Assembly: GCA_024345305.1 (NCBI GenBank) | Contig: BRON01000001.1 | Coordinates: 3,184,347 to 3,248,346, forward strand | DNA from: Mrakia gelida | Lineage: Eukaryota > Basidiomycota > Tremellomycetes > Cystofilobasidiales > Mrakiaceae | Length of the DNA: 64,000 bases | Direction: 5' to 3' | Shown: positions 11,127-23,300 of the stretch, in pieces | Layout: each line of letters begins with the position of its first letter | Numbering within the stretch: position 1 is the first letter of the stretch | Program-made: the position numbers and the translations under genes | The notes under the pieces: model-generated | The model's database searches: none | Told to the model about the DNA's origin: nothing | What the model saw: the letters and a program-made list of their open reading frames with translations, nothing else

Positions 11127-13585
11127 TCACGACCAGCTCTCTCCCTGGTCCAAGATCTCCTCGAGTCGACCGAGAACCGTAGGAGCGTGAGCTGGGATAG
11201 AGTTCGCTGAAAAGTTGGCTCCGATCTGGACTCCTGCTCGCGAAGAGAACGAGAAGAAAGAGTCGGGAAGTCAGTCGCGTTTCGAGGATCGAAGAGGAAA
11301 GGAGGGTAAACGAGCCTCTCATCCCATCAGCTCTCCAGTCGAAGATGGTGTCGTTGTGGATGGAGGTGTAGCGGATACTGAGGGGTGCTGCGATCTGAGT
11401 GAGGCGAGGGAACGGAGGAAGGGAAGAAAAAAAGAAAAAGCGCGTGAGCTTCGACCGAATCGACGAGAGAAGGGAGAGGGAGGTCGGGGACGAGGGACGA
11501 ACCATCTCATAGTCTCGAGCGAAGGAGTCGGGGGAGAAGACTGCAAAGGAACAGTGAAAAGAACCCAATCAGCGAGCCCTCGGTCGACGATTCGAGACTC
11601 GCGGATCGTACGAAACGGCGCTCACTCTCAATCAACGCGCTCCCTCGCTTCATCCACACCATATGAGTGAAGCCAGCTCCATGGAGTCCAAGCATGATAT
11701 CCGTATCAAGCGCTAGGGAGATCTGCTCGGCGGGAGAAAGCTGAAGGCGGTAAAGGAAAAGAGGTTCGAGTCAGGTCGACGTTTGAACCGACGCGTCGAT
11801 GGGAAGTCAGGAAAGGAGGAGAGGAAGAAGCTCACCTCCTCGAGTAGAGCGATCGTGAGGTTGATTCCTCTCAGGGCCTGAAGTCCGTCGACGAGAGCAG
11901 CGTGGTCTTCGGCTCGAAGGTTTCGCTGATTCGTGATCTGGCTGCGAGGTCGACCATCGGGAGAGGAAGAGGAGGTCAGTTCGAGGTGCTCGATTCCGAA
12001 GGAGCTCCGAAGCGGAAAATAGAGAAGACGGGGACTGACCGCGAGATGTAGGCGACTTGAGGCAAACGAGTTCCAACCTGGAAGAAGTCACGCGTCGAAG
12101 GTGAGCTCGAGCTCGGCGTCGACGTTCAGAAAGGAAGACGCGGTCGACTTGCAGGATCGACGATCCCCAGCTTCTCCTCCACGACAGCTCTCATCGGATC
12201 GAACCAATCAGCCTTATGAGAAACGGTCTCGTACAGTCCTGATGAGAAGGAGGAAAGGCAAACGAAGGGTCATTCCGCTTGAAAAGAAGAGCGAGCGAGG
12301 AGTGGACGGACAGAGCTCACCACCAAAGACCTTGTTCCATCTCAGCGCTTCGTCGTCGACCGAAGTCGCTTGAGCCGCCCATCGATCGAAGAGAACGATC
12401 TCGTCGAAGAGAAAGAGGGTCTTGGAGTCCATCATCTCTGAAAAGGGCGGGAGAGGGAAAGGTCGACGCGTCAGTTCCGAACCAAGACGAAGGAGGTACT
12501 GAGATGAGCAGGAGCTACTCACCTGTCCAGACTGATGTGTCCCGCATGTAGGTATGCGGCGAGAGAAGCTCCAAGACGAACCTGTAAAAGAGAAAGATGC
12601 GAGCAAGGTCAACGAGGAGAGCTCTCGATTCGAGACGCGACGAAAGCTCTCGAACTCACTCGTTCAAGTCCGAATAGTACCCTCTCCACTCATCTCCGCC
12701 GTTGATCATTCGACGAGGGAAGACGTAAGACTTGCTGACCGAGGTGAAGACCATGAAAGAGGAGAGAACGCTGTGGTGGAAGCGGAACGAAGGCTGATCA
12801 GCTGGACGAGACGAGACGCGACTGTGGATTGGCCAAGATGGAGTTAGGACTCACAGCTTGATCAACCATTATAAGGAGAAGTCGTTCCGTTCCAACCGCA
12901 CTTCGAGAAGAAGAGAGTACCTCCCTTGAGTAGCTCTGAGCGAGTGACTCGCGTCTCGAGAGGTCCGTCGAAGAAGAGATGGGATGCTCGTCGAGGCGAG
13001 ACAACGACGAAGGGGTTCGAGGTGGAAACGTGGGATGTGTTGGATGGAAGGAGAGAGGGAGTGTTGGTAATAGCGTCTGGTTGATCAGAGGAGGGGAGGA
13101 GGTAAAAAGGTCAGGCGATGGAAACGAGAGAGGAGATGGAGGAGACGAAGCGAAAGAACGAACAGAAGGTGCCGTTCCGAACGAAGAGGTTCTTGAAGAA
13201 GTCTGCGAAAGCCGAGGAAAGAGGTCAGTACGTGCTCTAGCCTTGGCCTCAGATGTGTAAAAGCTCACATAGACCTTCCTTCCCTCCTTCGAGCGAGCGT
13301 CGTCTCCCTCTCGATCCTGAGCTTCCCCTCCCGATCGAAGAGATCTGCTGCTCCTCCCTGCAAGCTCAACGGCGTCGAAGCTAGGTATCCTGTTGGCTCT
13401 GGCTCCTCCCAAGGGTATTGAATCGGAAGGAGGTCTTGAGTTGAAGGTGTTGAGAAGACGAGATGGAAGGAAGCGAGAAGAAAGAGCGAGCTCAACGAGA
13501 GGAGGATGACGAGGGCGAAGAGGAGGGAGCGTCGATTCCTGGAAGCCAAGAGCGAGGAGGGGAGCGGCTGATACGAGTAGGCCAT
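11127..13585 (-). CDS. Type II membrane glycosyltransferase, GT61/DUF563-like
   Basis: The product begins with a short cytosolic tail and a signal anchor at about residues 20-43 (LLFALVILLSLSSLFLLASF), as in Golgi transferases. Later exons give LFVRNGTFYAIT (formed across a GTTCGT intron), VVVSPRRASHLFFDG, DEWRGYYSDLNEFVLELL, FLFDEIVLFDRWAAQ, NLRAEDHAALVDGL, ALDTDIMLGLHGAGFTHMVW (the family's 'HG.GLTH..W' block) and RYTSIHNDTIFDWR. The ending is SIPAHAPTVLGRLEEIL. The family transfers a sugar such as xylose or GlcNAc to glycans in the Golgi or ER; the acceptor is unknown. Three junctions are unresolved: the frame between the anchor exon and LFVRNG, a middle exon near 12800-12900, and the donor of the penultimate exon, where only GTTTAC or a GC-type site is available. 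Confidence 0.8.
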
Positions 13586-14715
13586 CTCGAGGGGCTGCTG
13601 GTAGTCCTAGACCCAGTGAGGGAGGAGAGGGTTGGTGATGGTTGAGCTTGAAGAAGGATCGAAATGGAAGGACTGGAGGTGAAGGGAGGGAGGAGGAGCT
13701 GCGAGCTCCGTTTCGTTTGACTGCATGAACCGCAAGCCCCGACGTCGCCTCCAACGAAAAGCTGCTTGTTTGAAGGGGAAAGCGATGGAGGCGAGATAGA
13801 TCAAGCAAGGTTTGGTCAGTCTTGGATCCTGGCCGTTGGTAGGAGGAGGAGGAAGGAGAGTACGTCGAGCTCACATGTTTTCGAGGTGATGAGCTCGACG
13901 CTTCCTTCCTCTTCTTCTTCCCTTCAACTTCCAGCTCGACCAAGACTCTCAGACCCACATCTGTATCAGCTCACTCCTCTGACATCTCACGAAGCAGCAG
14001 CATCGACGATATCCGGGCTCCCGGCTTCGAAGGAGGAAGGGCGGAAGGGCGTTCGGTTGAGCTCGAGTTTGCTTCGTGAGTCCTCTTTCCATCTTCCCTC
14101 CTTTCTCCTCGACCCCAGAGAGCCCAGAGCTGTAGAATGCAGGACATCTGAGATGTAGGAAGCCTCGCGCCTCCCACTATATGTCTGTGTTGAAGGCTCG
14201 GACGAGAAGAGAGTCTTAGGAGCTCGCATGGCTCTCCTCCGACGTCCCTCCTCTTCCTCCCTTCAAGTCCCCTTCCACGGCCTCTGCTGCACTCCTTCCC
14301 CCTCCTCGTCATCCCTCTCCCTTGTGTTCAGTACTGACTCCTATGTCCCATCCTCTTGCCTCTCCAGCGTCATCTTTGTACAAGTCCTCGTCCCTACCCT
14401 CCTTCAACAACTTCCCTCCAACGAGCTCGCGTTCAGTATCGTATCGACTCAGCCACACCTCCTGCTCAACACCGCCTTCGACACACGAGTTCGGATGTAT
14501 CGCAGAGCTCGTAATAGCCCTAGATAGGAGATAGGAGGTCGGAAGAGACTGGCGGGATCGGAATCATCGGTTCCTCGCTATCCGAAATCGACCCTCACCT
14601 CCGCTCCCTTCCCTCCTCTCGCTTTCCTCCCTCTCACAGCCACCACCACCACCACCCCCCCACCCAATCCCTCTTTTCACCCTTCTCTTCTTCACCTCTC
14701 GCTCCTCAACTCAAG
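13586..14715. other. Divergent intergenic region
   Basis: About 1.1 kb between the glycosyltransferase start and the next + strand gene. A splice acceptor (TCTAG) just upstream of the chosen glycosyltransferase ATG suggests an extra 5' exon could lie here. An ACC/CCC microsatellite occurs near 14642-14660. No gene is supported. Confidence 0.45.
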
Positions 14716-15315
14716 ATGAACCCCTACCCCTGCTTCAACCTCCCCTCCTACTCCTCCTCTCTCGCGACGACCAAATCGAAGCCCAACCCTCTCTACTGGC
14801 TCTACCTCGACGACCTCGCCACCAAATGGGAATACGCTCGAACCAGCATCTTCTCCTTCGAGGACGCCGTCGTTCTCCACCAGGAACTCGTCGCCGACTA
14901 CCGAGAGGGGGTGAAGGGAATCGGCTCGCCTTCGAACCTCGACCTCCTCGACGACCCTTCCACCCACGCCCTCCTCGTTCGCATCCTCGTCCGACTCTAC
15001 AGACTTGGGATCGCTCCTCAGCTCGAGGCTCAGAGGTTGTGCAGGCAGCTTCTTTCGGAGATGACGAACGGCCTGGCGCCTGGGCTGAAGAAGGTGGAGG
15101 AGTTGGAACGCGCCGTCGCCGTCGCGAAGAATCAGGTCGGGCTCTGGAAGGCTAAGCGCGAGGAGCCTTGGGCTTGGGTGTCGCCGAGCGAGGAGGAAGC
15201 TAAGGCGGAGGCATGGTGGAAGGCTGAGATGGGCAGGAAAGAGGCGGAGTTGAAGGAGTGGAGTTGGGTGAGGAGGTTGGAGAAGGAGAAGCGAGAGGTC
15301 GAGAGCGACGCTTGA
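14716..15315 (+). CDS. Uncharacterised 199-residue protein
   Basis: A single uninterrupted reading frame, preceded by a pyrimidine-rich leader that ends just before ATG (CAAG|ATG), typical of fungal 5' UTRs. The N-terminal third holds KPNPLYWLYLDDLATKWEYA. The centre is leucine rich (THALLVRILVRLYRLGIAPQ) and likely helical. The last 80 residues are highly charged, with Trp, Glu, Lys and Arg in a pattern suggesting a long helix or coiled coil (GLKKVEELERAVAVAKNQVG onward). No signal peptide, membrane segment or known domain is recognised, and function is unknown. Codon use matches neighbours, so it is probably a real gene. Confidence 0.7.
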   Translation: MNPYPCFNLPSYSSSLATTKSKPNPLYWLYLDDLATKWEYARTSIFSFEDAVVLHQELVADYREGVKGIGSPSNLDLLDDPSTHALLVRILVRLYRLGIAPQLEAQRLCRQLLSEMTNGLAPGLKKVEELERAVAVAKNQVGLWKAKREEPWAWVSPSEEEAKAEAWWKAEMGRKEAELKEWSWVRRLEKEKREVESDA

Positions 15316-16226
15316 GCGTTTAGAGAGACGAGTGAGTAGGGCAGCTTCCTCTGAGTCCGGTATGCGAGCCGGTCCACTAACTCCAACGCGTGTTTCTCCT
15401 TTCCCAGCCCATCAGCCCACGCTCGCTTCGAATCTCACGACTCCTCCGACTTCGCCTCTCAACCGTCAGTCCTTTCTCGCTCTGTCGTCCTCCGTCCATC
15501 TTCTCTAACCCTCGCCTCACTTATCCTCTACAGTTTTCTCCGCGTCAAAACCACACGCGATCCACCCTCACGTCCTTCTCTCGTCCCAACCGCAACGCGT
15601 TCGTCCTTCATCTTCGCTCTCCCTCACCCATCCCTCCACGCTGACTCCCCTTCTCGCTTTCTTCCCTCCGTCACAGAGTAACGCAACATCTCTCTCTCTC
15701 ACGATTCCTCTCACCTCGTATCCTTCATCGTTACACACTCGCCCTCTCTCTCTCTTTTCTCGCGACGCGTCTTGTCCGCCTCGCGCTTCGTCTTCTTCGA
15801 TTTCTTCTCCTCCCTTCGACGACCATCCTTCCCTCTTAGATCACGAGTAGATTAGGCTCATTGTATGCTTTCGTTACTGAGCTCAACTTTGGGCGGGAAA
15901 GAGAGACGCGAGAGGATCGAAAATGAGTCTGCTCCTCGAGCGAGGACGACGCGTCGACCAAGACGAAGAGCGAGAGAGAAAGAGGACGTAGATCCGTAGG
16001 CCAGCCCAAACAAGGATGTAAATACATAGATCGGAGACGGTTATACCAATTTAGGGACGAGAGAGCGAGACCGAATGACCAAAGTAACGAGAACGAGAGC
16101 GGACAAAAGTGAAAACGACCCGACGAGGTGAAAACGAGAAGGATGCGCGAGAGAGAGAGAGAGATAGAGAGAGACCACTAATAGAGCTAACAGATACACG
16201 ACTCCACCACAAAGCTTCAAAACTTG
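15316..16226. other. Convergent intergenic region
   Basis: About 910 bp between the 3' ends of convergent genes. It contains two GACGCGTC palindromes (near 15767 and 15950) and a GA-dinucleotide microsatellite near 16148-16174. No gene seen. Confidence 0.5.
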
Positions 16227-18787
16227 TCAAATCGTCCGAGACCAAGCCATCGACTCCGAACGCGGCTGCTCCATCGTCCCTCCTCCTTTCCACCACGTCG
16301 TCGTCGTCTCCCTTTCCCCTCCTGCAGGTACCTCCCACTCCTCTCCTCCTCCCCCCTGATGACTGTAGACATCATCGGAATACCCCTGCTGCGAGTTCAC
16401 CTCCTCTTGATCCGAGAAGGAAGAGAAGTAAGGCGAAACGAGTCCGGTCGACGAGGTCGAGCTGTACGTCCGATCGAGAGGGAGAGGACGCGCGACTTGG
16501 AAGGAAGGAGAGGGATGTTGAGCGTAATGGAGGTGATGATGACTGTTTTGGTAGTAGGAAGCGGTTGAGGAGGAGGAGGTGTAGGCGAAAGAAGGGGAGG
16601 TGAGGGATTGTTCGGACGGCGTCGTGTTTGTTGAGGAGGAGGGGGAGAGGAAAGTCGGGATGGCTTCGATGAGTCGTTGATTGGTGATGGCAGGTCGAAG
16701 GGGGAGAGGAGAGAGATAAGGGTGGGTCGCTCGTCGAGGAGGAGGAGATGGAGGGTTGTAGCTGAGGTGGGAGAAGGGTTGGGGGTCGCTGTGTCGAAGG
16801 ATGGAGTGGTGAGAGTGTTGTTGCTGTTCCGACGGATCCCAACCTCCTACTTCTCCTCGATCTTCCTCTCCGGTGTGGATGCTCATCTCCCAGTCCCTCC
16901 CATCATGTAATAACGTCGCGCCTCTTGTCGTGAGCGAGTTCCAGGACGAAGGATGGGGAAGACCTGACGCGTCGAGCTCGAGAGGAGATGGATGGTGATG
17001 TCGACGTTGTTGGGAGTGAGATCGAGATTGGGATCGTTGGGAGGAGGGTCGATGTTGCCGAGGAGGTGAAGGGACGCGGCTGAAGTGTGTTCGATGAGAG
17101 GGAGGGAGTTCGAAGGTTGAAAAGCGAGACTTCGTCGACGAGAAGTACGCGTCCGATTCGGATGCGACGTGGTGGAGAGGAGGTCGAAGGAGGGGGTTGA
17201 TATCCCCAGGGCTTGGTAGGGTGCTCGATCGTGTGTGTGGGATGGTAGGTGGTGACGATTCGGCGTTTGAAGAGCCGTCGTCTGCTGTGAGCGAGTTGCG
17301 AGGCGAAGGCAGCGACTCGACCGATTCGCTGATGGTGAAGAGTGACAAGGGGGAGGTAAGCGTCAGCCAAACACGCGAGGAGGTTGCTCTTGAGGGTTTG
17401 GAAGTGATGAAAGCGCGATACAAACCTGTAGCGAGTCAGTCCTGATCGGTCGTCGACCTCGGCGCGAGGAACGAAACGAAAGTGAATGGGGGAGAGCTGA
17501 AGATGGAGCGGTTTAGAAGACAGGGTTGATCAGCCAGCCGTCTCTTGAGAAAAGTGGAGAGGCGTCGTAAGGAATAGGGAGGGTCACTCACGAAGTCTGG
17601 GTGAATCGCAAAAGACGCAAGCTCCGGAAAAGACGAGGGTGAACGAAGCCGACCTGAAAGCGCGTCCTCCATCGAGTAGTAGCTGATGAGATGTTGAGCC
17701 ACGCCGTTGATAGCTACCGAGATGGTCTGGATCGGAAGAGGGGGGGAAAATAGAGAAGTCGGTTCAGCGAGAGGACGAAGGGAACACGCGTCGAGACCCC
17801 AAACGCGACTCACCTTCTTGACCAAACCCTCAGCCTTGAACTTGTACGTCGTAGTCAACGAGCCAACCAGCTCGCGTTCTCTCTCGAGCTCCTGCGCTCC
17901 CTCTGATGGTCCCGTCCAACCTCCTCCTTTGAGCCTCCTTCGAGGAACGACGGGCTCCTCCTTCGTCGCAAAGATCCGCTGCTGGCTTCCCTCCCCTCCT
18001 GACGATGAGGATCCCCTGTCAGCTCCGTCCTCGTGCTCGCATCGGTGAGCAGGATTCATGATGAGGTGGTGCCGATCTGATCGTTCGCTCGTCTCTCTAT
18101 AGACCTGGGACGAAGCAAAACGGGACGACGCGTCGAATGGATTCAAGAAAGTCAGCGCGAAAAGCAAAGAGAAGAACGAATCCTGATGCCGGTCACTCAC
18201 GAGGAAGTTCCCGAGGATTCGACTGTTGAGTGTGGTAGATCAGAAGAAGAGAGTTGAGTCAGAAGGAGTCGACTCGAAGGTCTGTTCTCCTCGGGCTCGA
18301 CGGAAAGGAAGAAAGAGAAACAGGAATCAATCTACCTCGGAGACCAGACCAATCCGTCTGTCCATCTTTTAACGCCACTCTCCTTCTCATCAAATACCTA
18401 GCAAAAGAAAGGTGATCGATCAGAGTCAGGCTTGGGGGACGAGATCGAGGTTCGGGCGAGAGTCGCGACGAGCTCAGTCCTGCTCAGTCAGCTTCTTTAC
18501 TCACGAACACGGAACCACTTTGTATGAGAGAAGCTTTCTCCGTCCCTTGAAGCCTCCTTGTGATGCGAGGAATAAGAGAGCGACGAGCGGCCTCGGAGCA
18601 AATCTGAGGAAGGAGGGTGAAGAGGGAAGGAAAAGGTCGTTCAGCGGCGAACGAACTCGGCATCGCAAAGGGGAAACGGAGGCAAGCGAAATTTTTGGCA
18701 GGAGGGAAGGGGACTCACCAAAGCATCATGTGTAGTCTCGATGATTCCTAGAAAGGGAGGCGTGAAGCTGGTGGAGTCGGTCGCCAT
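16227..18787 (-). CDS. WOPR-domain (Gti1/Pac2/Wor1 family) transcription regulator
   Basis: Exons 18787-18719, 18603-18505, 18397-18336 and several downstream join in phase. The first WOPR half reads FLGIIETTHDAL, LIQSGSVFVFDEKESGVKRW, then TDGLVWSPSRILGNFLVYRE, which contains the family signature RWTDG..WSPSR. An insert of about 85 charged residues follows. The second half is GLVKKTISVAINGVAQHLIS plus YYSMEDALSGRL. The remaining 350 or so residues are low-complexity (Ser, Pro, His, Gln), as in other members. The family binds DNA through the two-part WOPR fold and controls dimorphism, morphology or virulence switches in fungi. Nuclear localisation is expected. Exon assignment in the C-terminal part, near 17300-17550, is uncertain. 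A 1.6-kb upstream gap suggests complex regulation, as is usual for this family. Confidence 0.9.
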
Positions 18788-20375
18788 GAGAGAGAAGAGT
18801 AAAGAGGGGATTGTGGGAAGCCGGAGGGAGTGAGGCGACGCGAAGGCTGGCGATGTCGACGATTTCTCTGTGACGTGACGGATCTGCAGGATGGTAGGAA
18901 GCAGAAAAGGGTTTGGGTTGAGGAAAGGAGGAGAGGAATCAACATGATGAGATAGAACAACGACGAAGACGTGGGAGAGGCTGGGTGGAGGGAGAGGAAG
19001 AACGACGAGGCTTGACGAGCGCTGCCGAGCGTGAAACAAGTCTGGACTCACTACAAGCGACGGCTCGAGGCGAGAGATGGAAGATAGCAGATAGGCAGAG
19101 ATAGAGGAGGGTGGAAAGATAATCGTCGAAGGCAAGAGGGTGGAGGTTGGAGGTCTGTTCGGCTGAGGGACGTCTCGACGCCTGTCTCCCAAGATCTTCG
19201 AACTGCGACTCGAACGGGCATCAAGAGTTTATTCTTTCGTGGGAGGCGAGGTTCCAGTGCCGAATCTCTCGTCTTGAGATCATCTGCTCCTGCGAGAAAG
19301 CAATCTACGCTGCACATCACTTCCAGCACCACCGATCAGCGTCGTCAATTTCGTCCTGTCGTCGCTCTCTTCTCTCTCTCTCCTTTCACACCTCTCTGAT
19401 TGCCCCTTCTCTTTCCCATTCCTCTCTCTTCACTCCTCGGAAGCTATCTTTCTATTCGCTTCCGACCGAGGCCATCCACGCTCGCCTAATGAAACGGTAT
19501 TCGAACTGAAGGAGAGACACGTCCGTCGTCGAGCGATCTCTGCTCTCGGCTTCCCTTCTTCGCTCTCGTTTCGGAATGAGGTAGCTAAGAACGATCCCTC
19601 TAGCGGCAGCCATACATCTCAGCCTTCAAACAGATCAAGCAGCCATCCAACGGAGAAAAAAGGAGGAAAGAAAGGAATGTGACAAAAGCGTCGAGTTGCC
19701 AGGTCTTGGGGACTCTAAAACGTGAGAAACGAGGGGTTCACCTCGGAGCAGATTCCCAGAGAAGAGTAAAAACGATGTTGATCTCAAGGGTCTCGACAGT
19801 CCTCGGGGCCTGAACTTTGTTTACGAAGCTCAGATTTGCGGCAACGGCGATTCGAGCGGCTTCCATTCAGCGTCGACTTCCTCGACCTTTATCTTTCCCT
19901 CGCCCTCTCAACGACGACGTGGCGGCAGCAAGGTCATGCGACTCAGGTACGTGCTCCCAGTCGACGATGAAGTAGCGCGGGGAGCGAGAAGAGAGAAGGG
20001 AAGTGACCGCTGCCCTGTCGAACCTAAAAGAGCCTCTGAAGGTCCAGAACCTAAAACGCGACGCGCCTCGCTCAGTTTTAGAGCGAGTGATGGTTCCCTT
20101 TCTTCGCCTCAGCCAGCCCCGCTGTCCTTCCTCAGACTCGGTATGTGTCAGATAGTCCTGCGTGGAAAAGAGTTGAGACGAAGCTCTGCCAGAAACGAGA
20201 ATGGAGGCGAAAGCGGGGAGGGAACTAGACAGCTCCCGACGCGTCCCTACGCCGACAACGGACATGATTGTAGGCATTCCATTGAATAAGAGATGGTGAC
20301 GGGAGACCGTTATGTGGAAACCAAAGGAATAACGAGATGAAGACGTCGGAAAGAAGGGTAGAGAGCTCCGACAGG
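18788..20375. other. Long intergenic region upstream of the WOPR gene
   Basis: About 1.6 kb holding the 3' UTR of the sulfate permease and the presumed promoter of the WOPR regulator. A pyrimidine-rich stretch lies near 19350-19450 and a GACGCGTC palindrome near 20239. No convincing exon is seen on either strand. Confidence 0.5.
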
Positions 20376-23300
20376 TCACTGTCCGACGAGACGCGCCTCC
20401 TTCGAAGCCGCTCGAACAGCTTCCTCGAGGTCGAAGTGGAAGTAGGCTGAGGAAAAGGAAAGGAACGAGCGGTCAGCAAGGTCCTACGCGAAAAGAAACA
20501 CGAGGGAAGGAGAGGGAGGAGAACGAGGACTCACGCGTCTTCAACGAAACCAACGGCAAGCTCTCCTGGCTGTCGACGGACAACTTCCGGTCATTGTACT
20601 CCTCGACACTGCTGTTAACCTGATCTCGCTTCGATTGAACACCGTCGGAGTCGTCCTCGTCTCCCTTGGGCGAAGGTTGGACAGACTTGGTGAGCTCGGG
20701 ACCGAGTGGGACGACCGTCGCGACTTCATTGAGGGAAACTTGACGAGATCCAGTTCCGAAACCTCCAGCGATAAGACCTCGCTGGACCCAAGGGGAGATG
20801 ATGCCACTGTGGGAGGGAAGGAGAGAAGGGACGACGATGTCAGCGAAGGTTCAACGCGAAGGAGGGAAGCGAGAGGAAAGGGGTACGAACGAGAAATGAA
20901 AGGCGACCGGAGCCGCAACCCAGCGCTCCACCTCCTTGCGTGTATCGACGAGGTTCTGAACTCCCGTCTGGGGACGAGGAAACGAAGAAGGGAGTCAGTT
21001 CGAGGAGTCCCAACAAGTCTCTCGAACGCCACGCGACTCACCGTATCGAGGTTCGCTACTGCCTGAAAATCCAACACAACAGCTCGAAGGAGATCCTTGG
21101 GAGGTTTGCCATCCTCTCCCTCAGCAAGAGCCTTCTCCCTTGCGATCGCTTTCTTGCTCCATCGGTTGGGTCCCGCGTCGTTCCAAGGTCGGTCGCCGAT
21201 TCGAGTCGCTCCGAGAGCCTTGCCTCGACGAGTGTTGGCTTTGACGTAGTCGACGAGAGCGGAGTTGTGGTAGGATGCATTGGGGTAGAGGAAGCTCTCC
21301 TCGCTGGAAAAGAGAAAAAAAAAGAGGGCGAGTCAGGTCGGAAGTCGCAGACGAGGAGGAACGAGGGAGAATAAACGAGGGACGACCACGAACAATCGGT
21401 AGATGACCACGCCTGGAGGAGGAGCCTCGACTTTGACGCTGGGGTTGGTGAGGGAGTTGGCTGTTCCGTTAAGAGGGACGTAGACCCTGGAAGAGAAGAG
21501 AAGGCGATAGGAATGCGATCAGCTCGCGTCGTCGACTCTCGCCTCGACTCCCGATTGGGCAGTAACTCACTCCCTGAACGACCTTCCGACTCCTTCCTCC
21601 GAGTCTTCGAGACGCTCGACTCCGACCTTGACTCGGCCTGCAGCAAAAAAGCGAAGAGCGAGGTCAGCTTCGGTGAAACGATCCTCCTCCCTCCTCCTCG
21701 TCCTCCTCCTCCCTTCGACGAACCTAGGAAGTGTCCTCCAGGTCGAGCGATTCGGAAGAGCAAGAGCAAGACAGAGGCAATTAACGAGAAGTAGATTCCG
21801 ATCTCGATGGTGGCCTGGAGAAAGAAGAAGAACAAGCAGTGTCAGGATCGAGCGAGAGATAGGACGCGACCCCCGGAGGAAGTCAACGAAAGAGACACGC
21901 ACGAAGATGGTGATGATGACGGCCGCAAAGAAGATCACAAACTCGAGAGGAGAAGCGAGCCAGAAAGCGTAGGATCCTCGAGGTGAGACGACGAGATCGG
22001 CGACCGCCTGTGGAAGAACGCGAGGAAGGGAGATGATCAGTTTCGTGTCGACGAGCTCTGTCCTTCCTCTCCCTCTCGCTCGTCCTTACTCACATGAATG
22101 ATGATAGCCGACAACGCGGCGTTGGGAATGAAGTAGAACGCGTCCGTCAAAGCGTAGAGAGCGATGACGACACACAATCCAGTTGGCCATCCAGCGAGAG
22201 GAGTTCGAACTCCAGACTTGGACTTGAGAGCGGATCGAGAGAAGGATCCTGTTGCTGGGTAGGCTGAGAAGACAGTTCCGACGAGGTTGGTCACTCCGAT
22301 GGCAATGAGCTCTTGATTGGGGTCGATCTTGTCTGAAGGCGAGAATGAGAGGGAAGGAGGACGAAAGAATCAGCCTGAAGTCGACGCGACGAGGAAGACT
22401 GAACGAGGAGGGGAACGAACAGCCGTTGAGTCTTCCGAAGGATTTCGAGATCGAGATGTGTTCGAGGAGAAGGATGATGGTAGCGACGGGGATCTTTCCG
22501 GCGAAGGCTGAAGAGAGCGAGAGGAAGAGGACGGATCAGTTCGACGCGTCGAGAGTTGAGTCGAGTCGAACTCACCAGAAAGCAGCTCAGTATCGAACGA
22601 GTGAACTCCAACGTGCCGGAAACCGCTAGGAACAGTCTTCAAGATTGAGATGGGGTACTTCTTGACGGCGAGGTGCTCAGTGATCTTCCACGAAGCCTGT
22701 GGGGAACGAACGAGAAAGGGAGAGGTTGGAGGTCAGCGATGGATTCAAGGCGACGAAGGGGACAGAGGAGCACGCCGACGAACGATGGTGAAGATCTGAC
22801 TTGAGAGGAAGCGCGAGAGGGGTGAAGGTCAACGCGATATCGAAAGAGAAGGTGAGAAGAACGACGTGGACTGACGATGAGGACGACGGCGTTTCGAGTC
22901 ACAGAAACGAAGAAGGCCGTTCTCTTGAATCGAGGGAAGCGACGCTCCACGAAGTTGCAGCTCCACTTGATGAGGTAGAGTCCGACGAGAGCAGGAACTC
23001 CGAAGGCGGCGTCCAGAGTGGAGCTGTTTGAAGACGGACGCGTCGAGCGAAGGAGTCAGTGATGGCTCTTGAACGAGAAGGTTGATCGACTCACAACTTC
23101 AGGTGCTTGAGTGTGTTGATGATTACGAGGTACGTCGCATCCTTGGTGTTGAAGAGGGTCGAGATTCCGAAGAGCGCAGGGACTTGACCAGCGGCGATGG
23201 AGATCTGCGACGAGAAGAAGGGAGGAAGGTCAGTTCGAGTCGACGAAGTGAAGAGCGGAGAAGAGTCGAACTCACAGCCGAACCAGTCATGAAACCAGCG

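Noticed and set aside
12798..13958. Minus-strand open frame of 386 codons
   Set aside because: It runs through introns and out-of-frame exons of the glycosyltransferase gene. The motifs lie in the other frames.
16148..16174. GA-repeat considered as a regulatory element
   Set aside because: It is a short microsatellite in a convergent intergenic region, with nothing to indicate a function.
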